From Xylogone sp. PMI_703 (lineage: Eukaryota; Ascomycota; Leotiomycetes), in NCBI GenBank assembly GCA_021399445.1, contig JAJTUQ010000001.1:6510001-6574000 (forward strand): a stretch of DNA of 64,000 nt. Reading direction: 5' to 3'. Under the pieces are notes generated by a model, which was given only the letters and a program-made list of their open reading frames with translations, made no database searches and was not told where the DNA came from. Made by a program: the position numbers and the translations under genes. Below, one piece after another: positions 25,361 to 36,712 of this stretch. Position 1 is the stretch's first letter. The number at the start of each line of letters is the position of its first letter.

Positions 25361-26459
25361 GGCTACAGGGTGAGACAACGGAAGCTGCCGATGTTCTTTT
25401 TATATATACATATTAGTCCAAGTCTATCGCACGCAACAAACGAAATAACGAAGCGCGCATTGAATCATCATGGAAGGCGTTTGCATATCATCACGTTAAT
25501 TATTTATCGAGAAATCATACATCACACTTCATCACGGTCAAAGGTCAAGGTTAGCATCCAAAATGGGCAAAAAATGGCGAGGTCATCTGTTTTATATTAT
25601 ACAACAACTTTTCTTCTTTGTCGAATATTTCATATGGGAAATGTTTCGGGGTTCAGCATGATACATCGGGGCCGGCGTCAAAATGTCTCTCGACTTCTTT
25701 TTTCTTGTGGAATTTTTTATCGGCGCAAATAACTCTACTATGGTGTGCCTCAGGGCTATGACGAGCTGCTTTTCTTTTTTTTTTCTCAGGAAAAAATTAT
25801 GTGCATATTTGTATTGATTTGCGGGATTTGTTTAGGGCAGCGAGGGATCTAGGGGGTGTCTGTCGCATGTATATTGATAGTGCATGGAGGAGGGGGTCAT
25901 CCCGCACATAGTTCCCTCATTATCACAAATGTTTCGATTTGATATTTACATGGAAAGGATTGGGGCACGGGGTTTGTGCTAGGGACAGACCGGGGAATGT
26001 GGTTGAGCGTATTTATATACCCAGAGTTTTTCAGGACGGAGTTTGACATGAATTCACGACACTTCCAAATAAAATCCCCTTCAAGATATTTTGTGTATGC
26101 TATCCTAATGTGCTGTGCTTTGTATTTGACTACCGTGAGTTATGCACCCGCCGTTGCCGCCTGTCTATAATGCATTGTGTCATACATGTTCATCCCACGC
26201 AAATGCCAGAACCTAAAAGTACTAGTTGATACAGAATATCGACCATTTAACCTCCTCATCCTAGGATGATTGATATCATTTAATTAATCATTCCATTCCA
26301 TCCATATCGGGGGCATGGCCCTTGTCATCACAGATCTTACTAATCGTGATCCATGGCCTATCGTCAAAACCCAACGACACTCCTTTGGCTCTATGTTAGC
26401 AGGCCGAGTTGGGTACTGTACAGCTCTCTATCTCTCGCTTTTCCTCTTCTGTACCAATT
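25361..26459. other. AT-rich convergent spacer
   Basis: About 1.1 kb of AT-rich DNA between the 3' ends of the RGS and CIA1 genes. Only short random frames; likely the 3' untranslated regions of both genes. Confidence 0.5.
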
Positions 26460-27941
26460 TCATCGTTTCACTTCCTGTCCTCCTTCTTTCAATTCCCCAT
26501 CGACGAGGATCCACGCCTTGATCGTCCCGTCGTCGCCCGTCGTTATGATCATCTCTTCTTCTTCTCCGTCTGCCCCGCCTTCTTTCCCGCTCTTGTTATC
26601 GTACCTCTTGCTCCATGTCGCGTGGTTGATTTCGTAAGGGCCGTGGCCGCCTTCAAGGGTTGCGATTATGACCCATTCGGTCTTGCTCTCTTTCTCCTTC
26701 TCTGCTTCTTTTTCTTTCTCTTGCGTTGATGCTTCTCCTTCTCCTTCTTTGCCTTCTTCTGGCTCCTGCTGCTGCTGACTGGGAGCAATCACGACCTTGG
26801 TATGGGGGTGCTCGGTTGCTGTGCTCTCTTTCCAACGCTCTTCGTAGACTACTACTTTGCTGTCACTGCCTGTGCTTACGACCCTCCCGCTTCGAGGGCT
26901 CCAGTTTACGGAGTAGATGGGGAGGTCGTGCGCTGTGGGTAAGGTTGCGGTGCAGATCCATTCTTCGCTGGCCGGTCCGGCGCGCATGGTGGATGGGATG
27001 CCTGGATGGAGGTATGTTGGTCGGGAGGGGGCTGAGGGGGAGGTTGGTGACCAGATTCTGATCGTGGAGTCGGCTGAGCAGGAGATGAGGCGGGGTGTCG
27101 ACGATGTATTGTCATCGGGAGTTTCATCGGTTGAAGTCGAAGAGTGGTGGTTCTTGGAGAACTTGGAGACGCTGATTTCGGGCTCCCAGTCTAGCCCCCA
27201 AACTGTACCTTCGTGGCCCTGCAGAACAGCTACGCAGCCCCATTCTCCTTCGCCGTCTTCTCTCCAGAATCGGATTGTATTATCGTAGCTTCCACTGGCG
27301 AGCAGTTCGCCGTTTCCATCATCTCGTCTCCAGCACACGTATTTCACATCAGCGGAGTGTTCTTGTAGGACGGCGACTGTTTCGAATTCGTCATCGCCTT
27401 CTTCACCTATCTCCTCCCAGATCCAGATAGATTTGTCTCGTGAGCAGGAAGCTAGCCACTGGCTCGAGGGGCTATAGGAAACGGTCTTGACCTCGCTATC
27501 GTGACCTTCGAGGACGATAGCAAATTCCCAGTCTTCTTCTGCCTCAGACTTGTCATTATCGTCATCGTCGTCAATATTCGATTTCGGCTTCGAAATTGAA
27601 CCACTCGTAACTTCTACCTCCAATTCGTCATCATCCAACCCACCAATGCCACTTAGCGGCTCGGTTCTTCTCCAAATGCCCATTGTAGCATCAAAACTGC
27701 CTGTTGCGAGACTCAAGACTCTATTCTTCTTCGTAGTAGGTTTCCAGGCCACGGTTCTGACAGAGCGCGAATGGCCTCCTGTTAATGTTGAATGTAGGGT
27801 GAAATTCGACAGGGAGTACACTCGCGCCGTTTTGTCCGATATAGCTGTCGCGAGGAGGGGCAGCCCATTGGGATTTGGAATAGAAACCCAGGCCCGCGTG
27901 CCGGCGTGTGGCTTGAAGTCGGCAAGATGAGCAATCTGCAT
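26460..27941 (-). CDS. CIA1: Cytosolic Fe-S assembly WD40 protein Cia1
   Basis: Single-exon 493-residue WD40 propeller. Repeats are clear: GHSRSVRTVAWKP...ATGSFDATMGIW, EGHDSEVKTVSYSP...ASCSRDKSIWIW, EHSADVKYVCW...ASGSYDNTIRFW, GHEGTVWGLDWEP and later CSADSTIRIW, STGSDSKVVVY and TTGDDGTIKAW, giving about seven blades. The second and third blades (SCSRDKSIWIWE, LASGSYDNTIRFW) match the Cia1/CIAO1 family closely. Cia1 is part of the targeting complex that hands [4Fe-4S] clusters to cytosolic and nuclear apoproteins. It is longer than yeast Cia1 (about 330) because of an acidic insert after blade 1 and a Glu/Lys/Gln-rich insert before the last blade. The ATG at 27941 directly precedes the first blade. 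Confidence 0.85.
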   Translation of the reverse strand: MQIAHLADFKPHAGTRAWVSIPNPNGLPLLATAISDKTARVYSLSNFTLHSTLTGGHSRSVRTVAWKPTTKKNRVLSLATGSFDATMGIWRRTEPLSGIGGLDDDELEVEVTSGSISKPKSNIDDDDDNDKSEAEEDWEFAIVLEGHDSEVKTVSYSPSSQWLASCSRDKSIWIWEEIGEEGDDEFETVAVLQEHSADVKYVCWRRDDGNGELLASGSYDNTIRFWREDGEGEWGCVAVLQGHEGTVWGLDWEPEISVSKFSKNHHSSTSTDETPDDNTSSTPRLISCSADSTIRIWSPTSPSAPSRPTYLHPGIPSTMRAGPASEEWICTATLPTAHDLPIYSVNWSPRSGRVVSTGSDSKVVVYEERWKESTATEHPHTKVVIAPSQQQQEPEEGKEGEGEASTQEKEKEAEKEKESKTEWVIIATLEGGHGPYEINHATWSKRYDNKSGKEGGADGEEEEMIITTGDDGTIKAWILVDGELKEGGQEVKR

Positions 27942-28503
27942 TCTGGAGGACGGTTGCTGTCAATTGCTACAGCTTGTCGATATTGGTTGTGGACTTTGTC
28001 CTTCCTGGGGAAAATTATTTCTCTGAAGGTGATCCTAAATTCGGAGATGCAGTGGGATGGCGGGGTCATTGATATCATCGGCGCGCGGATTGGTAAGTTG
28101 GCGCACGGTCCATCACCCTGGAACGATGCGGATTATTTCATTTGTCCGTTCCGGTTAAAGCTTATTGGGGAGCTCCTTTTCGTTCCCTTGGGTCCCAGAT
28201 TTCAAAACGGACTGAACTACTTCTTTGCCTAGCATCTCATAACCAGTTCATATATTAATTATATAGGCAGTCTATATAGTTATTCTCTGCTAAGCTAAGG
28301 AATGAGGCCTTCATGAGTTAATGACGTTTAGAATTACGGGTTTGTCTGACAAGTGCAGTATGGACATATACATTTGTATCTCTCCTTCTCTTTCTAGAGA
28401 TTGTATTATTACACAAGCGCGGCTTGTATTATTACAATACCTCTCCATATTTCTCTTCCATAACATTTCTGATCCCATTAAATAATATTCTACATCACTA
28501 AAG
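27942..28503. promoter_or_regulatory. Divergent promoter region, CIA1 and orphan gene
   Basis: 562 bp between two divergent start codons; the half near the plus-strand gene is AT-rich. No defined element seen; inferred from layout. Confidence 0.4.
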
Positions 28504-30318
28504 ATGCGTTTACCCATCCGCGCTGAGCCAAGTGCAGTGCGATTCAGTTATACACCTTCAGTCCCAGCAGCTCAGAGTGACCGTTCTTTTGTAACACCAA
28601 CTGTCGAAGAAATCGAATATGCTTACTCCGATGAAGAATATCCACAGCAAAGGGAGTATTCGGACAGTGAAGAATCGACTAATGATGAACTTGATGATGT
28701 AGAATCAATTTGTTCAAACAGATCTGTAGCGTCGTCACGTTCAGCTATATATGCAGCATTGATCTCTGCTGCAGATAGTGAAGAATTGGCCGATGATGAA
28801 TTTGACGATACAGAATCAATTTGTTCAAACATATCTGCAGCATCGATTTCCTCGGAGATATCTGCGGCATCGACAAATTCAGACATATCTGTTGCGTATT
28901 CGATATCAAGCGTATCTGCTGTGCCGGTTTCAGACGCTTCTGCCGTGTCCTCAGATTCGAACATCTCTGCTGGGTCTTCGATTTCTGACGTATCTATTCT
29001 CTCCAGCCCCTATACCCCAACAGATCTGCATTCTCTATTAATCAATGGATCCTATCTCTTGATAGTGGATTGCGAAACTGGCCTTCTCTACAAAACAAAG
29101 CTTCATCTGTTTCCAACTTCAAACTCTGAACCAGGATCTCAAGCCCGATTTATGGCCAAGTTTCAAAGAATACCACTGCATAATGACGAGATCCCAGCAA
29201 AATGCCACCAATCTTTTAAGATTCTACCAGCTAAATGGATTAGTGTGCCCACGGAGTCATACGATCAAAAGGGATGGCTATTTGTGGGTACGCTGGTAGA
29301 CCGAGCATTTCCAGACACCTATGCGGTTGAACCCTTCTTCATAAAGGACTTGAATCCTATGGATTGGCCAACATTATCACTTAATTGGAATAACCCTACG
29401 CCTAGGATTCTGAAATTGAGATCATTAGCTAAGCTCGTTGAGTTTGCAGCTTACAATGCAGACTGGGATATCTACGCAGAACGAGAATTCGATCCCATTG
29501 ACGATTTCAACTACTTCCTTGAGGAGGACATTACCTACTATGATATAAATTCACTACCTATAACTTACACCACACTTAAAGCGGACGAGCTCAACACTGG
29601 TCTTCGATACTCGACCACGATTGTCAAAACCCAGCTGAGAGATCGGCGCGACGCTCACCTTCCAGACGATCACCGGATGTATGAGCCCCCTGAATTCCAG
29701 ACACCCGATGAGATTGAGGGAGAGAGCGAAGAACAAGAGATATCATCGGGATCGAAGGAGTATGACCGGTGGTTCAATGATTCCTTCATTCCGCTGCGAC
29801 GGCGATATTATGCCGCTTACGAAAGGCTATCGGTCTCTTATAAGAAAATACTTAACGACTGGTGCGTCACTCTCGGTAGTAGAGCTCACTGGGACATGAA
29901 GCGCAAGCTAGGAGATTCAAACAACACTGAAATAATCGACACCTGCGCATTGTACCCATTTAACGCATTTTATACACCGAGGTTCGAATTATCAGCAAGG
30001 AACGCTATCTTGGATCTTCCTTCCGTTCGAAATGTCGAGTATTTCTTAAGGGGATGCAAACCTCGAGTACACTGTGTTGACGATTCTGTTGAGGATCTCA
30101 CATCAATCCGATGCATCTGGGTCTTTGCAGAACTTTTATTAAGGGATTCGATGGAGGATGAAAAGGCACTTTGGGAAGAAGTCATCTTACTCCATACCGG
30201 AATGACATTGAATGAAATCGTGGAAGATTACGACCAAGGTGCAGGTTTGCTTGTGGACAGAGATGAGCTAACTTTGCATAGATGGTGGAACTACAAATAC
30301 CTATGCCGCGAGTATTAG
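28504..30318 (+). CDS. Unrecognised 604-residue acidic, Ser-rich protein
   Basis: Intronless ORF from a clear ATG to a TAG, not matched to any family I know. Residues about 30-180 are low-complexity Ser/Ala/Asp/Glu with repeated short units of the form (S)IS(A/V)-x-S, and contain a larger internal duplication: DELDDVESICSNRSVAS and DEFDDTESICSNISAAS lie about 40 residues apart, near-identical in DNA as well. From about residue 185 the chain looks globular and Trp/Tyr-rich (for example WISVPTESYDQKGWLFVGTL and LHRWWNYKYLCREY at the end), with no signal peptide or membrane segment. Composition and length suggest a lineage-restricted gene. The intact 1.8-kb frame is unlikely by chance. Confidence 0.7.
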   Translation: MRLPIRAEPSAVRFSYTPSVPAAQSDRSFVTPTVEEIEYAYSDEEYPQQREYSDSEESTNDELDDVESICSNRSVASSRSAIYAALISAADSEELADDEFDDTESICSNISAASISSEISAASTNSDISVAYSISSVSAVPVSDASAVSSDSNISAGSSISDVSILSSPYTPTDLHSLLINGSYLLIVDCETGLLYKTKLHLFPTSNSEPGSQARFMAKFQRIPLHNDEIPAKCHQSFKILPAKWISVPTESYDQKGWLFVGTLVDRAFPDTYAVEPFFIKDLNPMDWPTLSLNWNNPTPRILKLRSLAKLVEFAAYNADWDIYAEREFDPIDDFNYFLEEDITYYDINSLPITYTTLKADELNTGLRYSTTIVKTQLRDRRDAHLPDDHRMYEPPEFQTPDEIEGESEEQEISSGSKEYDRWFNDSFIPLRRRYYAAYERLSVSYKKILNDWCVTLGSRAHWDMKRKLGDSNNTEIIDTCALYPFNAFYTPRFELSARNAILDLPSVRNVEYFLRGCKPRVHCVDDSVEDLTSIRCIWVFAELLLRDSMEDEKALWEEVILLHTGMTLNEIVEDYDQGAGLLVDRDELTLHRWWNYKYLCREY

Positions 30319-30619
30319 GTGGGTGGCTTACTGTATACAGGAATATCTTATGTTCGTCCGTCTGTTGAGTAGAAAGATAGAATGCTTTTCTTAATTAGTG
30401 ATCGAATAGATAGATAGAACTCTCTTCTTAGTTTAATAATAACATTAATAATAATTCCAATGCCAAATCTAGAAAAGTCTCAAATTCTCTCTGCTCAAAA
30501 CGGCCTCTTGATTTCCATACATATCTCCCCCTTCGTTTGCACACTAGCGACCTCCCCTGCCAAGAAATCCAACCCCCTTCTATATAACCCCAAATAAGAA
30601 AGCACTACACTGTGGGCGG

Positions 30620-30667
30620 GCAAGACCTGACCCCTCTGCCAGAGTGGTCAGAGGGGTCAGGTCTTGC
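30620..30667. repeat. Perfect 19-bp inverted repeat (hairpin), 10-nt loop
   Basis: Arms 30620-30638 (GCAAGACCTGACCCCTCTG) and 30649-30667 are exact reverse complements, separated by ten bases. The arms are GC-rich in AT-rich surroundings, so the structure would be very stable in RNA or as a cruciform. No poly-T tract follows directly. It could be a terminator-like 3'-UTR hairpin, a small-RNA precursor or a foldback element remnant. Confidence 0.75.
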
Positions 30668-31014
30668 AGAGCATGGAATGTAATGTAGGGGCCAATCCTA
30701 ATAGTGAACTTCACAAGAGAACACTGAGATATTAGGGAAGATGTAGGCATACAAGCTATCACAGCTTGTATAGCGCCGAACTTTTTTGTCATTCCATCTA
30801 TTTTTGTTCCGTCCTTTTTTTTTTTTTTTTTGATAGAACCTGTATTGTTATTCTTGTTATTATTCTTTTTTTTTGGGAACCATGGGATGGTAGGTGAATA
30901 GAAAAACGTCACTTGACTAGAAGTAAACGAGAAGACATAATATCAACTACAAAATTAATGGATTTAAATACATGTGCTTGCTACATATGTCCACATAGAG
31001 CAGAGAGCCTATCT

Positions 31015-31056
31015 AAAGAAAAAGAAAAAGAAAAAGAAAAAGAAAAAGAAAAAGAA
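31015..31056. repeat. (AAAGAA)7 microsatellite
   Basis: Seven perfect tandem hexamers. The repeat produces a Lys/Glu-only run in spurious short frames and is not in a gene. Confidence 0.85.
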
Positions 31057-31187
31057 ATTCAATTTTGGCGTAATAAACCATCACTTGTGTTCCCCGAAAC
31101 GCCGTGCCCAGGGTATACATATGCTTCAAAAGGCTATCATTCCATCACCAAACAGAGAACCTACCAGATTTTTCAAATATAGCGAAA

Positions 31188-33271
31188 TCACCAATAAACT
31201 GTTGCCTTCCTCTCTCTCATTTCCAATGGTCCGGGAGGTCCGCCGGGCCCTCCAGGTGGCCCACCCATACTGCTATCACCCTTTCCCCTCCCTCTACCTC
31301 TGCCCATTCCCATGGCTGCTTTCCCTTTGCCCTTCACTTTATCCCCGTCTTGGCTTCCAACCGGCACTCTCTGCATGCAGACCAACTCTGCCTTCCTCTG
31401 CAACAAGTCGAATTTACTTGTGACTCTCTGCACTCTTGCCCATGGTGGTACTACACCCTCGGGGCTTAGAAATTCCTCCTCGATATTCATAACCCATTCA
31501 GCAATCCGTCCGGCGAAGAGGGAATCCCAGACGCCCTCGCGTCGTGGCCATTCGAGGAGTAGGGCAATGGCTTTCCTACGTACGGTGCTGACGCGGCATT
31601 TTAGCGCTACAAGATACAAGGGCACAATGACGCCTATATCGAGTGTGAATTTCGCGGATCGTGGTCCGGACGGTCTCATCCCGGACATCGCAGCGGACGC
31701 TGCCACGGATGGCGACTCGCCGTAATGCAGCGTTTCCAAGATATTTTCGGACAGTTTCACCACCTCTGCCATGTGCTTGACGAATGAATCACTGTTGTCT
31801 GGCCCGGGGTTGGTCATGAGGGCCACGTAAGAGCTTGTGAAGTGTAATCGCATCAATAGTTCGCCTAGGACGTTCCTCTGACGCTTGGGACACTTTGAGA
31901 GGAAGGTCTGGAAGGCGGCTTTCCAACGTAGAAGCTCGCCCACGTGTACAGCTTTGATAGAAGCAAGGCGTGCTAGCATGGCGGCCAGCTCGGGGTCGTT
32001 ATCAGGAGAAGTTAGAGGATGGCGGGCAAGAAGCATCAGAGAGACTGGAGATCGCTCAACACCTGGATCGCGGGCTTGCATGGCTTGTGAAAAGGTTGCG
32101 CCTGAGACGTGCATGAAGTGCTCGAGGCGGCGCATTACGAGTTCAAGATAGATTCTGGCTTGCTCGTGATTTTCAAAGGCGGTAGGCATGGACCGGACAT
32201 TCTCGATCCCCTCTTTACGCAGCTCCTCGTGATGTTCTAGACTACCGTTATCAATAAACGAGTTGGTTTGAATTTCTAGACGGCCAAACAGCTGCACGAT
32301 TTCGTCCTCGACGATATCAGGAGCTGGTGACGTGAACCCCAATCCAAATTTATCAGCATGATCTGGGTACTCCTTCTTCCAAGCTTGGATAAGAGCATTG
32401 CCCCGTTGAATCTGTGCATCTGCTAATTCGTGGTTCCCATGGAAGGCCTCGAAGCAATTTATCACCAGACAGGACACCAATGTTGTCCGTAGATCTTGTT
32501 CACCACGAGATACCGCTTCACGCATGGTCCGAATCGCTAGGCTATAGTGCTCAATGCTCGCACGATGATGCACTGACGGATCATTTATGGGAAGACGGTG
32601 ATCGAAGGAGAGAGAGCGAGTATCGTTCGCTGTCATCGAGGTCTTGTCCAAGGCGCCAATGGCGATCACGGCCTGGCGGATTGCAGCAGAATTGGAACAT
32701 GCCTGTATGATCAGACGGCGCCAGCCATCTGATGCAAAATATGGGACGATATCGTGAGAAGTCTTGTCGCGGAAGAGAGTGAAATACCGGAATTCCTCCT
32801 CTGTGGCAAAGAGGGACGCCGAGGGCGTGAATTCCAGAGATGGCGGATCTCTTTTATTCGTACGCATGGCCCCGAAGCCGAAGAGAGACCTACTCGTCCT
32901 GGTCCTCGATCTTGATTGTCTCACGGCATTGCTAGACTGCGTCTCGACCGGCTTGTAGCCATCGCATTTGATTCCTGCCTTCCGGCATCGTTCGCAGATG
33001 GGTTTCCCCTCGTCGCATTTGATCCTACGTATCCTAATAAGCTGCACATCAGCACCACCATTCTCCACATAAGCACTCTCTTCTTCGACTAAGACGCAGG
33101 TACGAGTAATATCCCAAACGTGTAACAAACAGGAACAAAAAAATCGGGGAGAGAGATGATATACTTGCAAGTTCCACATCCAGTTCTCGCACGCGCAACG
33201 GGCCTGCGCGGCTTCTTTATTGGATGCTGTGCCTCAGCATCCTCCACCATAACTGGCTCCTCTCTCTGCAT
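31188..33271 (-). CDS. Zn2Cys6 transcription factor
   Basis: Predicted 650-residue regulator from two exons (33271-33165 and 33033-31188). The 131-bp intron splits the zinc cluster: after splicing it reads C32-x2-C35-x6-C42-x6-C49-x2-C52-x6-C59, the standard binuclear cluster, with basic residues just before it (KKPRRPVARAR). The remaining chain is helical with a fungal transcription factor regulatory region of the type seen in metabolic regulators (for example SCLVINCFEAFHGN and the helix RASIEHYSLAIRTMREAV). The C-terminus is a Gly/Arg/Lys- and Gly/Pro-rich tail. Such proteins bind CGG-type DNA half-sites in the nucleus. Target genes are unknown; the nearest genes suggest no specific pathway. 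It is convergent with the unrecognised Ser-rich gene. Confidence 0.85.
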
Positions 33272-34755
33272 CTGTGACGAGATGGGCTTGGTCGCCTATG
33301 GCACTGTATTACCCAACGGAAAGAAATCAGGAGAGTCCGAGTAAATTAGCTGGTTAAGCAAAGCGTGTGTTCCCCGAATCTCATTCCAACTTTAAGAGCT
33401 TTTGAAGCCGTCCTCCCACACCAAGATCAGATGAAGGAAGAGGAACCAACACCCGTCAATCGAGCAGTCAATCCGTCCCAAATCGCAGTCTTGGCACCTG
33501 TTTGGTTCAAGGTTTTGGCGCCCGGACGCCCAGGCTGGGGGAAGGAGTCTGGCACCCAGTTCGGGGGGCAATGCGATGCGCAGGCAGTGTGTGGTATTAT
33601 TCAGCGTTGGATTCAGTTGATTCCTGTCAGCAAACCAAATCAGTCAATCAAGCTTTCCCCTTTGAACTGCGGTTCGGCGCCGTGGATTAAGCATGAGCGA
33701 TCGCGCCTCCGTAAGCCGAACCGTTATTTTGTGCTGTGCATAACCAACCACTTGTTTCGTTGTTCCACAGCCTCTTCCTTTCTTCCTTAGAGACCGTTAT
33801 TTTGGCTCATCGCAATTGACCATAGGCAAACAGCATTGAGATCCAGCCTTCAAGGAATCCAGCAATGCCACCGTACCGTACAAGATTAGGGGTCCTTCAA
33901 TGCCCCGTCGGAGGTAGCATCGAGGCCGCTGAAACAACTCACGAGCAAGCCCCAGAATCCGGATCTAGATCGCCAGCTTCGTTCCCCGCCGAGAACAGTT
34001 ACAAAAAAAGAACGCGCGGGGGGCGAAGATGCGGCGGGCAGCAATTGCGCAAAAATCCGGCTGCACAGTTACGGCGTACATACAGTAATAGCATAACGTG
34101 CATCTGTTCTACGCATTCTTCCAATAAAAGAATAATTTGCTGCTTGTCTATCTGTCTGTTTGCTGCGTGGCTTAGTACAGGGCTGAAAGATGCCGTACGT
34201 TGTAGATAGCTGTTATTTTGGCAAATGTGGTAACTCGCGCGACGGGGCGATCCGGATCGAGATCTCTTCCCGGCACTATGTAACTTGGTCTGTATCATCT
34301 ACACTTCTCTCCTTAGGATGAGAATTGGTCTGGATGAAGGACAAAGGGCACTTTAGTTGTCTAGAATATTTATCGAACATCAAAAACTCTCTATTTGCAA
34401 GTCTACGACACGTCTCTAAAGCTAAAAAGGTTTTACAAATTTCTTATTTCACCATCAAAAGTGACTGAAAAAGGGACGGAAAAAAGTATTTACCACCAAT
34501 CGAATCGGGGACTTGGTTCTTGACCAAATAACCTCAAGATATTTTTAAAAGGGGCTTATAAAAGGTACAAGAAGCGAAAGTTAGCCTTGCTTTCTCATCA
34601 TGGCAGTTCGTTCGGGAAAAAACAAGGCCACGCCAGGTCTCGAAGCTTTCGTTAGCGATCGTCCCAGACGATGCATGCATCATGAAATTCCTCTCCCCAA
34701 ACCTTTCCACCAACTCCTGTTTTCACCCTCCTAGCAAAGCTTCCTCATGCACTGT
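33272..34755. other. Intergenic region, no gene seen
   Basis: About 1.5 kb between the zinc-cluster regulator promoter and the 3' end of the secreted-protein gene. Frames up to 141 codons are present but lack protein character and overlap on both strands. Confidence 0.45.
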
Positions 34756-36712
34756 TTACCACCAGCCGGATGCGGACTTGGTTGGGACAACGCTCTCAAT
34801 TGGCGCGATGGTGGTGGGGGCCTTCTTTGTGGCAACTGCGGTCCTGAATCCGCTAGAAGCAAGGAGAGAGGTGGTTGTACCGTTGCCAGCACCATAAGAG
34901 GAGACAACAGTTGGAACACTAGCAGGGGCAGAAGCCGGAGTGGAGACTGGGATTGGAACAACTGCTACGGAGCTGTAGACAATGACAACGCTATCAGAGG
35001 ATGTGTCATCTCCGCTGGAGGCCTCGGTTGGATCTCCACCTGCTGGGGAAGTTGGGACAGCAGCCTTAACAGCCGGGGCGGAGGCACCAGCTGGAGCAAC
35101 GCAGGAAGCACCGCAAGCAGTAACGGTAACAGTTGCGGTAGCTTGAGTAACTGTGACGGTCTCCGGCTGGGCAGTGACAGTAACGGTCATAGCAACGCCG
35201 CAGTTGCCAGAGCCAGAGCCTTCATTTCCTGAGCCGGATCCAGAGCCACCGTTGGGGCTGGAGCCAGAGCCGGAGCTTGCACCAGATGGAGAAGAGCCAA
35301 CAGCGGTAACAGTGGCGCTTGGGTACTTAACGGTGACGTACTTGGTGGAGGTAGAAGTGCTGGTAATGGTTGTGTCTTGCTCACCCTCAGCTCCGCTAGG
35401 ACCAGCAGGAACTCCAACACCGCCAGCACCACTTGGAGTAGCGGTAGCGATTTGAGTCTGACAGATGTTAGTCCTTACTCCAAAACAAGTGATTCGAAAC
35501 TGAAGATAGGAGACTTACGACAACGTTGTAGTAGGTGCTGGTGTGAAGGATGGTGGTGGTCACAACAGAGGTTGAGGTACCGGTACCGAGAGTGTAGACC
35601 AAAGTGGAGCTCTCGACAACCTCAGTTGGGACACCAGTACCCTGGGGACCAGATGGACCAGTAAGTGTGGCCTTTGGAGTTGGTGCAGAAGAGAATCGAG
35701 AAAGGATAGAAGAGCTAGCAGCCTCAGCAGCAGTAACTGGGCAAACAGTCTATAGAAATGATTAGAAACCCTTCACTTAATATAGAACCGGCGTTTGACT
35801 TACTGTGTCAATGACGATAGTCTCAGTCACTACAGCCTCGCTGGTTTGTTGATCCGGTCTAGCTGGGCAATTGGTGATGGTGGCAGCGCAGGTAGTGATG
35901 GTACGAGTAGTGGTTGAAAGAACAGTCAAAGTGGTCTGCTCACCACCTGAGCCACTTCCTGGAGCAGTGCCAAGAGGACCAGATGGAGCGGTACCCAATG
36001 GACCAGATGGGGCAGTACCAGAGGGAGCAATTGAGGACTGCTCACCACCGACTGCGGAGCTTGAAGCACCTGGAACACCTGGAGCACTGCCAGATGCAGC
36101 AGGTCCTTGGGGAACGAGAGATGACTGCTCACCTCCTACTGCGGAGCTGGTAGCGCCTGGAGCATTTCCAGTTGCGGTGCCTTGGGGAATAGGGCTGCTC
36201 TGCTCTCCTCCTGCTGGACCAGTTGGAACGGTACCTGGGGCGGTGCCCTCAGGTCCAGATGGACCGGTGAGAGTAGCCTTGGGAGTTGGAGAGTTGGAGA
36301 AGCGGGAGAGGATGGAAGAGCTGGCAGCCCCAGCAGCAGTGACTGGGCAGACAGTCTATATAGATTTAGTTAGCACAATCCTGTCAATTTGCTCTGATCC
36401 ATCATATTCCAGAATATTGCATCATTGGAATAGAGTATAACCTACAGTGTCAACGACAACAGTCTCTGTAACCACAACTTCGCTGGTCTGTTGTTCTGGT
36501 CTGGCAGGGCAGTCGGTGATGGTAGCTGCGCAAGAAGTGATGGTGCGAGTGGTGGTTGCAAGAACGGTCAAGGTAGTGTGCTCTTCAGATGCAGCAGAGG
36601 TGGTACCGTTGTTGAAATGACGGCGTTGGAAGTTGTGAGCGGCCTGGTGACGGCTGTCAAGAGCAGTGGCAGTAGCCACAGCTCCAAGGAGCGTGATGGT
36701 AGAAAACTTCAT
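34756..36712 (-). CDS. Secreted Thr/Ser/Pro-rich repeat protein (cell-surface)
   Basis: Predicted 583-residue protein from four exons (36712-36446, 36355-35804, 35749-35519, 35457-34756); all junctions are phase 0. It starts with a signal peptide (MKFSTITLLGAVATATA). Two copies of one module follow: TTLTVL(A/S)TTTRTIT(S/T)C, then ATIT(D/N)CPARP(E/D)QQTSE, VVTET, VCPVTAA, AASSSILSRFS and PTPKATLTGPSGP. Both copies hold an intron at the same codon, just before TVCPV. Between them is a GEQSS/GTAPSGP-type linker, and the C-terminal part is rich in Val-Thr repeats (TVTVTAQPETVTVTQ), a pattern seen in O-glycosylated fungal wall proteins. It ends in SASGWW with no hydrophobic tail, so a GPI anchor is not supported. 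Codons are strongly biased to GCT/GTC/ACC/GGT, suggesting high expression. Confidence 0.8.

Larger units (their letters stand above)
30319..31187. other. Convergent spacer with simple repeats and a hairpin
   Basis: AT-rich 0.87 kb between two gene 3' ends; contains a strong inverted repeat, a run of 17 T (30815-30831) and an AAAGAA microsatellite. No gene seen. Confidence 0.55.
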
